DNA of 10,728 bases from an uncultured Oceanospirillaceae bacterium (lineage in GTDB: Bacteria > Pseudomonadota > Gammaproteobacteria > Pseudomonadales > Oceanobacteraceae). Below, one piece after another: positions 1-6,327 of this stretch. The notes under the pieces are model-generated. The model worked only from the letters and a program-made list of their open reading frames with translations. It ran no database searches and was not told the DNA's origin. A program made the position numbers and the translations under genes. The stretch lies in contig CALJVD010000074.1 of the NCBI GenBank assembly GCA_937974825.1, forward strand, positions 1 through 10,728, written 5' to 3'. How positions within the stretch are numbered: position 1 is the stretch's first letter; each line of letters begins with the position of its first letter.

Positions 1-235
1 ACAGGCTACTCGAGACAGGTTCCGAGCGATTTTCATTACCACCACAACCACCATTGCAGGGCTACTTCCTTTATTAGCAGAAACTAGCGTGCAGGCGGCC
101 GCCATTAAACCTTTAGTGATTTCCGTCGTATTTGGCTTATTGACCACCACCGTTTTGGTATTAGTAATGATTCCCGCACTCTATGTGTTATTTGATGAAT
201 GGGGTTGGACAGGACAGGAGTCTGAGCCTGAGTAA
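1..235 (+). CDS. RND-family efflux permease, C-terminal end (partial)
   Basis: Only the last 77 residues are present; the reading frame enters at base 2 and stops with TAA at 233-235. The peptide has the pattern of the last two membrane helices of RND (AcrB/HAE or heavy-metal type) inner-membrane pumps: an RxRxRAIFIT loop, a TTTIAGLLPLL helix start, an acidic/Gln segment, then a helix ending in MIPALYVLFDEW. Family members are proton-driven trimeric exporters working with a periplasmic adaptor and an outer-membrane channel. The short acidic tail (QESEPE) is the natural C-terminus. Substrate class cannot be told from this piece. It converges on the BCCT gene. Confident about the superfamily, not the subfamily. 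Confidence 0.85.
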   Translation, partial: QATRDRFRAIFITTTTTIAGLLPLLAETSVQAAAIKPLVISVVFGLLTTTVLVLVMIPALYVLFDEWGWTGQESEPE

Positions 236-256
236 CGAGTGGCTTAAGCGCACTCG
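236..256. terminator. Hairpin between convergent genes, no U-tract
   Basis: CGAGTG at 236-241 pairs with CACTCG at 251-256. Inside, GC-TTAA-GC continues the stem with one bulged G at 250, giving about 8 pairs and a TTAA tetraloop. It starts directly after the RND stop codon and lies 21 bases beyond the BCCT stop. No T-run follows on either strand, so intrinsic termination would be weak; it may act as a 3'-end stabiliser. Confidence 0.35.
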
Positions 257-277
257 CTACTGCAAAGTTAAACCAAT

Positions 278-1978
278 TTAGTCGAGGTTTTCTTTACTCT
301 TTTCTTCCAAGCTGGCATCGATAGGCTCGGGTGCACCCGAGTCTGCCGCCTCTGGTGCGGTAGGATGCGCTTCTTCATCGGCTAATTTGGCCTCTTCACG
401 TTCTGACTCTCTTAATAACAGTAACTCCAACCGCTCTCTTAACAGTTTGTCTTGTTCCTCCCGGCGTAACCATTCTTGGTTTAAGTCTAAATACAAAGAG
501 TACGCCATTAAAATCATCAGCAGCATAAAAGGAAAAGCCGCCACAATAGACACCGTTCTAAGGCCTTCTAAACCACCGCTTAACAGCAACACTGCAGCCA
601 TGGTTAACTGCAACGCTCCCCATAGAATTCGCACAAAGCGAGTAGGATTAAGCACACCCTTGGAGGTAAACATACCCAACACAAAAGTAGCTGAGTCGGC
701 TGAGGTGACTACAAACATAGATACCAATAGCACCGCCACAATAGACGCATAATACCCACCTGGCAGCTGCGCTAGCATTTCATACAAACCGGCAGGTACT
801 TCTGTTGCTACCGCATCGGCAATACCAGTATTGTGAAACAGCTCAAAAAATATGGCGGTACCACCAAAGGTAGAAAACCACAGCATGCTGAGTATGACAG
901 GGACAATCATCACCCCTAAAACAAACTCTTTAATGGTACGGCCACGTGAAATACGAGCAATAAAGCTGCCCACAAATGGCGCCCAACTTAAGCCCCAAGC
1001 CCAATAGAAAATGGTCCATTCTTGTACCCAATGGCCACTGCTGTATGGGGTAGTCACTAAACTCATCTGAATGATATTGCCTAGGTACTCACCTAAGGTT
1101 TGTGTCATTTCACTGAAAATAAAAGCAGTAGGGCCAAGCAGAAGTACAAACAGTAAGAGGCCAGCCGCTAAGGTCATGTTGGCATTACTGAGTATTTTTA
1201 TACCTCGGTATAACGGTGTCATGGCCGATAAAATAAATAGAAAGCCTAGTCCTGCGATTATTAGCATTTGCGGCTGAATGCCGTAAGGAATATCAACCAG
1301 TCTAGATAAACCGCTGTTGATTTGCAGAGCGCCTAAACCTAGCGTGGTTGCCACACCGAAAATGGTTGAAAGCACCGCCAAAACATCAATTGCTTTACCC
1401 CAACCTCGGTCGACGCGTTCGCCTAACAGCGGACGAAAGGTTTCACTGATTAAACCATAACTGTTGTGTCTAAAACGCACATAAGCAATCGCTAAACCGA
1501 CCACAGCAAAGTTAGCCCATTGGTGTAGACCCCAGTGGAAAAAAGCATAACGAAGCCCTATTTGCGCAGCTTCTGCTGTTTTAGGCTCGCCGATTCCTAA
1601 AGGCGGCGAGCTAAAGTGCATGATGGGTTCGGCCACCCCCCAGAAAACCAAACCAACTCCCATGCCGCCAGAGAAAATCATCGCCAGCCAACTGCCATAG
1701 CTAAACTCGGGTGCCTCGTCATCAGGCCCTAGGCGAATACTGCCAAAGCGTGACAACCCCAACCAGAGTGTAAAAATGACAAAGCCACTGGTCACTAATA
1801 AGTACAACCAGCCAAAGTCATCGGCGGTCGCATCCAGTGCTTTTTGCGCTAACTCTTGAACGCCATCAGGGTTACTGACTGTGGCAATTAAAAACAAGCC
1901 AATAAAGAGTATTGATAAGTAAAAAACGGTTCCTACGTCTCCTAAAAGACGGTTTACCCATTGCTTAAACGTACTCAT
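278..1978 (-). CDS. BCCT-family (betaine/carnitine/choline type) transporter
   Basis: Inner-membrane secondary transporter of 566 residues with about 12 hydrophobic helices between residues 15 and 500. BCCT hallmarks: a GGMGVGL stretch at 104-110 (the BetP Na+-site Met is matched by M106), HWGLHQW at 148-154, a WAWGLSWAPFVGSFIARISRGR block at 326-347, and T425-S426 in TSADSA, matching the BetP Na2-site Thr/Ser. These favour Na+-coupled uptake rather than CaiT-type exchange. Two cage positions differ from BetP: G329 stands where BetP has W374, and F157 where it has Y197. The tail (501-566) is highly charged, first helical, then acidic and Pro/Ala-rich. The start is supported by AAGGA five bases upstream. 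The gene lies 34 bases after a methyltransferase gene, so co-transcription is likely. The substrate is unknown; a compatible solute or related onium compound is the default inference. Confidence 0.93.
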   Translation of the reverse strand: MSTFKQWVNRLLGDVGTVFYLSILFIGLFLIATVSNPDGVQELAQKALDATADDFGWLYLLVTSGFVIFTLWLGLSRFGSIRLGPDDEAPEFSYGSWLAMIFSGGMGVGLVFWGVAEPIMHFSSPPLGIGEPKTAEAAQIGLRYAFFHWGLHQWANFAVVGLAIAYVRFRHNSYGLISETFRPLLGERVDRGWGKAIDVLAVLSTIFGVATTLGLGALQINSGLSRLVDIPYGIQPQMLIIAGLGFLFILSAMTPLYRGIKILSNANMTLAAGLLLFVLLLGPTAFIFSEMTQTLGEYLGNIIQMSLVTTPYSSGHWVQEWTIFYWAWGLSWAPFVGSFIARISRGRTIKEFVLGVMIVPVILSMLWFSTFGGTAIFFELFHNTGIADAVATEVPAGLYEMLAQLPGGYYASIVAVLLVSMFVVTSADSATFVLGMFTSKGVLNPTRFVRILWGALQLTMAAVLLLSGGLEGLRTVSIVAAFPFMLLMILMAYSLYLDLNQEWLRREEQDKLLRERLELLLLRESEREEAKLADEEAHPTAPEAADSGAPEPIDASLEEKSKENLD

Positions 1979-2012
1979 TACTTTCCTTAGAACTTACTAT
2001 TTAATTAACTAT

Positions 2013-2612
2013 CTATTTCTTACAGGCAACCACTTGAACGACTGCCCCTTTACCCTGGTGATAGCTTCCTTCAGAGATTTCACGCTCTACTTCAGCACCT
2101 ATTATAAAATCCAAACCGTTTAGTTCTTGCTGCAACCCTTCAAGCGACATAAACATATCTATTTGCGAGGCAGGAGGACCACCCACTCCATCCATGTCAA
2201 TATGAGCAGCTGTATAGGCTTCTAGCATAAAGACGCCATTTTCTTTTAATGCAGCCACTGCCTGCTTATGCAATTTCAACCGTAACTCAAGTGGCACATG
2301 AGCGAAAATTGAAACGATGCCATCCCAAGCGTCTACGCCTAAATCATACTCATTTAAGTTGGCTACCACTGTGGTGATTTTTACACCCTGTTCAGCCGCC
2401 AATTTGTGTGCTTTTTCTAAGCCGACGCTAGACTGGTCAACCGCTGTAACGTCATAACCTTGCTTGGCTAAAAATACAGCATTGCGACCTTCACCTTCGG
2501 CTAAGCAAAGAACCTTACCTCCTTTAGGTAATTTAGAAAATTCGGCTTTAAGAAAATCATTTGGGGCTGTGCCATAGGCAAAGCCCTCTTCGCTGTATCG
2601 TTTATCCCACAT
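2013..2612 (-). CDS. Class I SAM-dependent methyltransferase
   Basis: A 199-residue cytoplasmic protein. SAM-binding motif I is VLCLAEGEGRN at 34-44, the E-G-E-G-R-N variant seen in a TehB-like/Methyltransf_25-type group. D59 after the second strand (YDVTAVD) is the likely ribose-binding acid, and motif IV is around WDGIVSIFAHV at 96-106. The length fits a bare catalytic Rossmann core without an extra substrate domain. The substrate cannot be read from the sequence: it lacks features that would identify a glycine/sarcosine methyltransferase, and thiopurine/tellurite-type or general small-molecule methylation is equally possible. The start ATG has AGGA nine bases upstream. It is the promoter-proximal member of a probable two-gene unit with the BCCT transporter, with no hairpin between them. 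Confidence 0.85.
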   Translation of the reverse strand: MWDKRYSEEGFAYGTAPNDFLKAEFSKLPKGGKVLCLAEGEGRNAVFLAKQGYDVTAVDQSSVGLEKAHKLAAEQGVKITTVVANLNEYDLGVDAWDGIVSIFAHVPLELRLKLHKQAVAALKENGVFMLEAYTAAHIDMDGVGGPPASQIDMFMSLEGLQQELNGLDFIIGAEVEREISEGSYHQGKGAVVQVVACKK

Positions 2613-2941
2613 GCGCAGTTATCCTATAATCAATAAAATCTATTTATGCTTACTCTACCACTAAAGCCTATTTACTTGTGGCACAGAACAAAGTAATCAA
2701 CATTATAAGGGCAGCATAAAAACAAGAATTCTCTACAATAAAGCAGACAGTACGAGATACTAATAAGGCGTTAACACCAAGCACTTATTAATTTAATGCT
2801 GCTAAGCTCTACCAATATCAAAGTGTTTATATTGAAAGCACCTAGATAGAAAGCAACTAGATAACAAATACTGGCAGTACTTTACTGTATCAGGTGGCGG
2901 TGTTCAGGAACTCGGCTGAAAGTCATTTTGAGCCTTTAAGA
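2613..2941. other. Non-coding AT-rich gap between methyltransferase and zinc-ribbon gene
   Basis: No convincing gene was found on either strand in these 329 bases; the longest frames are short and lack an SD. It should hold the promoter for the methyltransferase/BCCT pair (read leftwards) and the 3' end of the zinc-ribbon gene. Structure seen: an AT-rich inverted repeat TAATAAG (2761-2767) / CTTATTA (2784-2790), a 15-base tandem duplication at 2834-2863, and a small hairpin CAGTA-CTT-TACTG at 2875-2887. A TATAAT hexamer is readable on the minus strand near 2701-2708, but it has no good -35 partner. Confidence 0.6.
2834..2863. repeat. 15-base tandem duplication
   Basis: GAAAGCACCTAGATA (2834-2848) is followed immediately by GAAAGCAACTAGATA (2849-2863), identical at 14 of 15 positions. 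It lies in non-coding sequence. It could be a simple slippage duplication or a pair of protein-binding sites; nothing distinguishes these. Confidence 0.8.
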
Positions 2942-3454
2942 TTAGATATCGCGCTTATCACTCTGCTTTGAATCATAAAGCTGCTGTCCTAAGTTAAACT
3001 TTATACTGTCTTGTAGCTTCTTTGATGGCCTAAAAGGATTAGGCGACAACAGCAGCGCTGACAAATTTCTAACGATTTGTACGGGCGTTAAAACGATACC
3101 CACAGGGAGGCTCCACCAGCCCAACAGAAATGAAGATAACGTCCCTGACAATTGCGATTTTACTCCACAACTTCTGCAGCAAATCTGAGGTTCATTTTTC
3201 CAGTGTGAAAACACAATAAAGGACCATATTTTATAAGAAGTATGTATATCAATAGGACTGCCCTTCTTATTGCATTTAGGGCAAGCTCCTTGATGCACAG
3301 CGTTGATTTTATCATTGACTACCTTATTAGGTAGCTGGGCTGTTAATAACAAATACTGACCTTTTAAAAAGCAGCTGTTACCACAAAAACGTAAGTTGCC
3401 CTGTTTCTTGCCACCAATAAAAATAGTAGATTTGCAGTAATAACAATGTGTCAT
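2942..3454 (-). CDS. Zinc-ribbon-like protein with C-terminal membrane segment, function unknown
   Basis: A 170-residue protein with two cysteine quartets: C4-x2-C7 with C24-x3-C28, and C58-x2-C61 with C92/C93-x2-C96. This arrangement suggests two structural zinc sites. A hydrophobic stretch at about 103-135 (LLGWWSLPVGIVLTPVQIV) probably sits in or on the inner membrane. A GWW-x-P-G-x-TP pattern after a cysteine ribbon recurs in uncharacterised bacterial proteins as I recall them, but I cannot name the family. The start is well supported: AAGGA lies eight bases upstream of the ATG. It follows the DCC-family gene by 78 bases on the same strand with no clear terminator between, so co-transcription is possible. 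It has no recognisable catalytic motif; a binding or scaffold role is inference only. Confidence 0.75.
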   Translation of the reverse strand: MTHCYYCKSTIFIGGKKQGNLRFCGNSCFLKGQYLLLTAQLPNKVVNDKINAVHQGACPKCNKKGSPIDIHTSYKIWSFIVFSHWKNEPQICCRSCGVKSQLSGTLSSFLLGWWSLPVGIVLTPVQIVRNLSALLLSPNPFRPSKKLQDSIKFNLGQQLYDSKQSDKRDI

Positions 3455-3532
3455 AAAAAACGTCCTTGTCCATCAGTGTTTTCAGTTTTTGTGAGGATAG
3501 CTCTTATTAGCCATAGCGGTAAAACAAATAGT

Positions 3533-3934
3533 TTATATTAAAAACCGCTTTCGTACTTCATTGTTCGGCACCATGCATTGTTCTTGTTTACCAAACAGAC
3601 TGTACCTTTTTTTAGCTAATAAATTATAAAAGTAATCTCTAATAACGGTAGGTACAAGCTTAAATACTCTGAATAAAAACCAGAAACCATCTAAGTCTTT
3701 GGCGACTTCTAGGGCTGCATTAGTACGCACAAAACACTGCCCATTTTTGATAAGCATAAAAGTATCTGTGCCTAGCTCTTGCACTTGATGCCGCAGCATT
3801 AGCTCTTGGGCAACTTTGCTTTGCAGCGGTACAAACTTAAACACAGCTTTTGAGTCTCTTTTTATAATGAAATTAACCGCACTATTACAGAGATTACAAA
3901 CGCCATCAAAAATGATTATCGGCTCTGTTGCCAT
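3533..3934 (-). CDS. DCC-family (DUF393/YuxK-like) thiol-disulfide oxidoreductase
   Basis: A 133-residue protein from the chosen start. The N-terminus carries the family signature: a short beta-strand, then FDGVCNLCNSAV with D10, C13 and C16 (DxxCxxC). Conserved downstream blocks follow, namely FKFVPLQS, a TFMLI strand before the G-x-x-x-R-x-x-A region, and the hydrophobic FWFLFRVFKLVP helix. The family is thioredoxin-like and named for the DCC motif; physiological substrates are unknown. An in-frame ATG four codons upstream (3946) has no SD, whereas a GGAGG-rich site overlapping it serves the ATG at 3934. It lies head-to-head with arfB across about 60 bases and upstream of the zinc-ribbon protein. 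Confidence 0.9.
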   Translation of the reverse strand: MATEPIIIFDGVCNLCNSAVNFIIKRDSKAVFKFVPLQSKVAQELMLRHQVQELGTDTFMLIKNGQCFVRTNAALEVAKDLDGFWFLFRVFKLVPTVIRDYFYNLLAKKRYSLFGKQEQCMVPNNEVRKRFLI

Positions 3935-3936
3935 AG

Positions 3937-3944
3937 CTCCTCCC
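3937..3944 (-). promoter_or_regulatory. Shine-Dalgarno site deciding the DCC-family start
   Basis: On the minus strand GGGAGGAG is followed by CT and then ATG at 3934. The same bases contain the earlier in-frame ATG at 3946, which therefore sits inside the ribosome-binding site and cannot use it. This favours the shorter protein. Confidence 0.7.
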
Positions 3945-3996
3945 ATAATGGTTTATGATAGTAGCTAATACAGATTTACTTAAATAAAGAATGAAT

Positions 3997-4410
3997 ATGA
4001 TTTTTATAAGCAACAACATCAGCCTTGAAGACAATGAAGTAGAAATAAGCGCCATGCGCGCCCAAGGTTCAGGCGGTCAAAACGTTAACAAGGTGTCCTC
4101 TGCCATACACTTGCGCTTTGATATAAGCGCTTCAAGCCTAAGCGACTTTCATAAAGAGCTTTTATTAAACAGCAAAGACAGCCGCATTACCAAAGAAGGC
4201 GTGCTGGTGATTAAAGCACAACAATTTCGTACGCAAGAAAAAAACAAAGAAGATGCATTCGAGCGCTTACAAGAGTTTATTGTAAAAAACACTCATGTAG
4301 ATAAACCACGCACCCCTACTCGCCCAAGTAAAAGTGCGCGTAACAAGCGTATGGATCAGAAAAAACAGCGCGGCAGAATTAAATCGTTGCGCGGTAAGGT
4401 AGATATTTAG
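3997..4410 (+). CDS. arfB: Alternative ribosome-rescue factor / peptidyl-tRNA hydrolase ArfB (YaeJ)
   Basis: A 137-residue release-factor-like protein that rescues stalled ribosomes by hydrolysing peptidyl-tRNA. The catalytic loop is RAQGSGGQNVNK, with GGQ at 26-28, the same numbering as the E. coli protein. The catalytic domain is followed by a linker (TPTRPSKSARNKR) and a basic tail ending in KSLRGKV, which in ArfB occupies the empty mRNA channel. There is no stop-codon-recognition domain, as expected for ArfB rather than RF1/RF2. An ATG two codons upstream (3991) touches the only SD-like purines (AAAGA, 3986-3990); the ATG at 3997 has six-base spacing and aligns with E. coli MIVIS, so I choose it. 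It is divergent from the DCC-family gene. Confidence 0.95.
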   Translation: MIFISNNISLEDNEVEISAMRAQGSGGQNVNKVSSAIHLRFDISASSLSDFHKELLLNSKDSRITKEGVLVIKAQQFRTQEKNKEDAFERLQEFIVKNTHVDKPRTPTRPSKSARNKRMDQKKQRGRIKSLRGKVDI

Positions 4411-4569
4411 TTAGTAGCTAGCAAGATAAATTGCAGCCCTTTTTGCGAGCAGTCCAACTCATGGTTTGCAGCTATCGACTGCGCCTTGTTTATAGTATTG
4501 TCTGAGCTACCTTCCACTTAGATCTTAATATTAACCATACCAAACCTTGATTAGAGAGCAAGTTTACCA

Positions 4570-4953
4570 GTGAAAGAGTGCAACTCTTGCGGCAAGTGCT
4601 GCATTAAATACAGTAATGGGCGCTTATCGGCACCTAAGCAAGAGATTGAATTGTGGGAGGTTTTTAATCCAGAAATAGCAAAGTATACGCATAAGGGTGA
4701 AATCTGGGTGAACCCTACCACTAAAAAGCCATTAGAGCTCTGTCCGTTTTTGCGTGAGCAACCGGTAGCTAACTCGTCTAAGGTTCGCTATAGCTGTGAT
4801 ATTTATTACGCCCGTCCAGATGATTGCAAATACTACCCTTCTAATGTTGAAGAGATGATTGCCGATGGCTGCGAGATGCTTGAACCGTCTGATTTAAAAG
4901 ACCTTAAAAAAGCACAGGCAAAGCTCGATATTATAATGATTGATAGTCGTTAA
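4570..4953 (+). CDS. YkgJ-family cysteine-cluster protein
   Basis: A 127-residue protein opening with C4-x2-C7-x2-C10-C11 (CNSCGKCC), the signature of the YkgJ/UPF0153 group proposed to bind zinc or an iron-sulphur cluster. Four more cysteines follow: C58 (ELCPF), C76 (YSCDIY), C86 (PDDCKYYP) and C101. The CxxY...RPxxCxxYP pattern is typical of the family. The function is unknown; metal chelation is inferred from the cysteines. Translation begins at GTG: an in-frame stop lies six codons upstream and no ATG precedes the cysteine motif. The SD is weak (GAGAG about 11 bases upstream), so expression may be low. The 159 bases after arfB hold no clear terminator. Confidence 0.88.
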   Translation: MKECNSCGKCCIKYSNGRLSAPKQEIELWEVFNPEIAKYTHKGEIWVNPTTKKPLELCPFLREQPVANSSKVRYSCDIYYARPDDCKYYPSNVEEMIADGCEMLEPSDLKDLKKAQAKLDIIMIDSR

Positions 4954-4958
4954 TGCGT

Positions 4959-4988
4959 TTGTCTAAAGCAGTCTTAAATTATTATAAT
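4959..4988 (+). promoter_or_regulatory. Candidate sigma-70 promoter for tas
   Basis: TTGTCT at 4959-4964 (four of six to consensus) and a perfect TATAAT at 4983-4988 are separated by 18 bases. Transcription would begin near 4995 and give a leader of about 175 bases before tas, beginning just before the hairpin at 4997. Read by eye only. Confidence 0.45.
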
Positions 4989-4996
4989 ATAGCGCC

Positions 4997-5044
4997 GCAG
5001 CATTGTAAGAACTCGTGTGTTTTTACAATCTATGATCTTGCTGC
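4997..5044 (+). other. Inverted-repeat leader structure upstream of tas
   Basis: ATTGTAAGA (5002-5010) pairs with TTTTACAAT (5021-5029), nine pairs with one G-T, around a 10-base loop. An outer GCAGC (4997-5001) matches GCTGC (5040-5044) across a 10-base bulge. It lies at the predicted 5' end of the tas transcript and has no following T-run, so it is not a terminator. Possible roles are 5'-end stabilisation, a regulatory leader or a small RNA. Confidence 0.5.
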
Positions 5045-5170
5045 ATCGACTCAGTAAGTGTGCAACTTCCAACCATTACATTTGGCATTGTATTATTCCG
5101 TATTAAACGAACTCTCAGCATTCAGTAATATCTATTTTTACCATCTACAAAGAATCTTAAGGATCAAACC

Positions 5171-6211
5171 ATGCAATACCGTAAACTCGGCAGAACCGAT
5201 TTAGACATCAGCCTAATTGGCTTAGGCACCATGACTTGGGGATTACAAAACACTCAAGCTGAAGGTTTTGAACAGATGGATTACGCTCTTACTCAGGGCA
5301 TAAACTTTTTTGATACCGCCGAGATGTACGCTATTCCGCCTAGCCCTGAGACTTATGGTAAAACTGAAACAATTATCGGTAATTGGTTCAAAGAGCGTGG
5401 TACGCGCGACAAAGTGATACTGGCGACAAAAATCGCAGGTCCTGGTTTAGATTGGATTCGTGAAGGAAAAAATAGAATCGATAAAACCAATATCATTGCT
5501 GCAGTAGAAGCCAGCTTAGGTCGATTGCAAACCGACTATATTGATTTATACCAACTGCACTGGCCAAATCGAGGCTCTTATCACTTTGGTAAAACCTGGG
5601 GCTTTGCACCAAACTTTGATCCTAAAGCAGAAGAAGAAAACTTCTTAGAATGCTTGCATGTATTTGATGGACTGATCAAAGACGGAAAAATTCGTCATAT
5701 TGGTCTTTCAAATGAAACCGCTTGGGGCATGACCAAGTGGCTACAGTTGTCAGAGAATCACAACCTGCCACGCGTCGCCAGCATTCAAAACGAATATTCT
5801 TTGTTATGCCGTGACTTCGAGCCGGATTTAAGCGAAATTGCACTAAGTGAAGATTGTGGCCTACTGGCTTGGTCACCATTAACGCGTGGCATCCTAAGCG
5901 GTAAATACCTTAATGGTGCTCAACCTGAAGGCGCACGTTTAACCATTGAAACGCGTGTAGAGCACAGAAACAGCCCACAAACCGATGCAGCCACCAGCGA
6001 GTATATTGCTCTAGCACAGCGCCACGGTTTAGACCCATGCCAAATGGCATTAGCTTTTGTTAACCAACAGCCATTTGTAAGCTCTACCTTAATTGGTGCA
6101 ACCAGCATGGAACAACTGCGCACTAACATTGATTCTATTAACGTTACATTGAGTGATGAAGTGTTAAACGAAATTGCTGTATTACGCCGCCGTTATCCGA
6201 GACTTTATTAA
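5171..6211 (+). CDS. tas: NADP(H)-dependent aldo/keto reductase Tas
   Basis: A 346-residue cytoplasmic oxidoreductase of the aldo/keto reductase superfamily, very close in layout and length to E. coli Tas. It starts MQYRKLGRTDLDISLIGLGTMTWG. The (alpha/beta)8 tetrad is visible as D48 (FFDTAEMY), Y53, K87 (LATK) and H130 (LYQLHW). The nucleotide-binding end carries the STLIGATSMEQLRTNI block. The Tas-specific insert EMYAIPPSPETYGKTE is present. Family members reduce aldehydes and ketones with NADPH; E. coli tas was found as a suppressor of tyrosine auxotrophy, and the natural substrate is uncertain. The start is clear, with AAGGA seven bases upstream. It has a candidate promoter and structured leader of its own, and a weak hairpin follows the stop. 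Confidence 0.94.
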   Translation: MQYRKLGRTDLDISLIGLGTMTWGLQNTQAEGFEQMDYALTQGINFFDTAEMYAIPPSPETYGKTETIIGNWFKERGTRDKVILATKIAGPGLDWIREGKNRIDKTNIIAAVEASLGRLQTDYIDLYQLHWPNRGSYHFGKTWGFAPNFDPKAEEENFLECLHVFDGLIKDGKIRHIGLSNETAWGMTKWLQLSENHNLPRVASIQNEYSLLCRDFEPDLSEIALSEDCGLLAWSPLTRGILSGKYLNGAQPEGARLTIETRVEHRNSPQTDAATSEYIALAQRHGLDPCQMALAFVNQQPFVSSTLIGATSMEQLRTNIDSINVTLSDEVLNEIAVLRRRYPRLY

Positions 6212-6227
6212 CCATTGCTACAACCCT

Positions 6228-6254
6228 AGCTGTCTGCAAGAAACTGACAGTTTT
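6228..6254 (+). terminator. Weak intrinsic terminator candidate after tas
   Basis: AGCTGTC (6228-6234) pairs with GACAGTT (6246-6252), seven pairs including one G-T, around an 11-base loop. A run of only four T begins at 6251 and overlaps the stem. Readthrough into the next gene is likely, so this is at best an attenuator. Confidence 0.35.
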
Positions 6255-6273
6255 GATACCCTTGGCGTAACTA

Positions 6274-6302
6274 TTGAAACATTGAACAAAGACGCTTGTT
6301 AT
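6274..6302 (+). promoter_or_regulatory. Candidate promoter for the CMD-family gene
   Basis: TTGAAA at 6274-6279 (five of six) and TGTTAT at 6297-6302 (four of six) are spaced by 17 bases. Transcription would start near 6309 and leave a short leader containing the SD at 6314-6318. Identified by eye. Confidence 0.4.
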
Positions 6303-6327
6303 TAATCAATTTAAAGGAAGTTATAAA

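Noticed and set aside
387..1277. Open frames on the plus strand inside the BCCT gene (387-752 and 1071-1277)
   Set aside because: They are antisense to a clear full-length transporter, have no SD and no recognisable protein pattern.
278..2612. Glycine-betaine synthesis (glycine/sarcosine methyltransferase) plus uptake locus
   Set aside because: The methyltransferase is too short and shows none of the features I associate with glycine/sarcosine methyltransferases; only the general class is supported.
2768..2776. GTTAAC-containing stretch resembling an integron attC end
   Set aside because: It does not fit GTTRRRY, has no paired RYYYAAC with the right spacing, and no integron gene is present.
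5676..6129. Minus-strand frames inside tas (5676-5879 and 5920-6129)
   Set aside because: Antisense shadows of an evident aldo/keto reductase with no family pattern.
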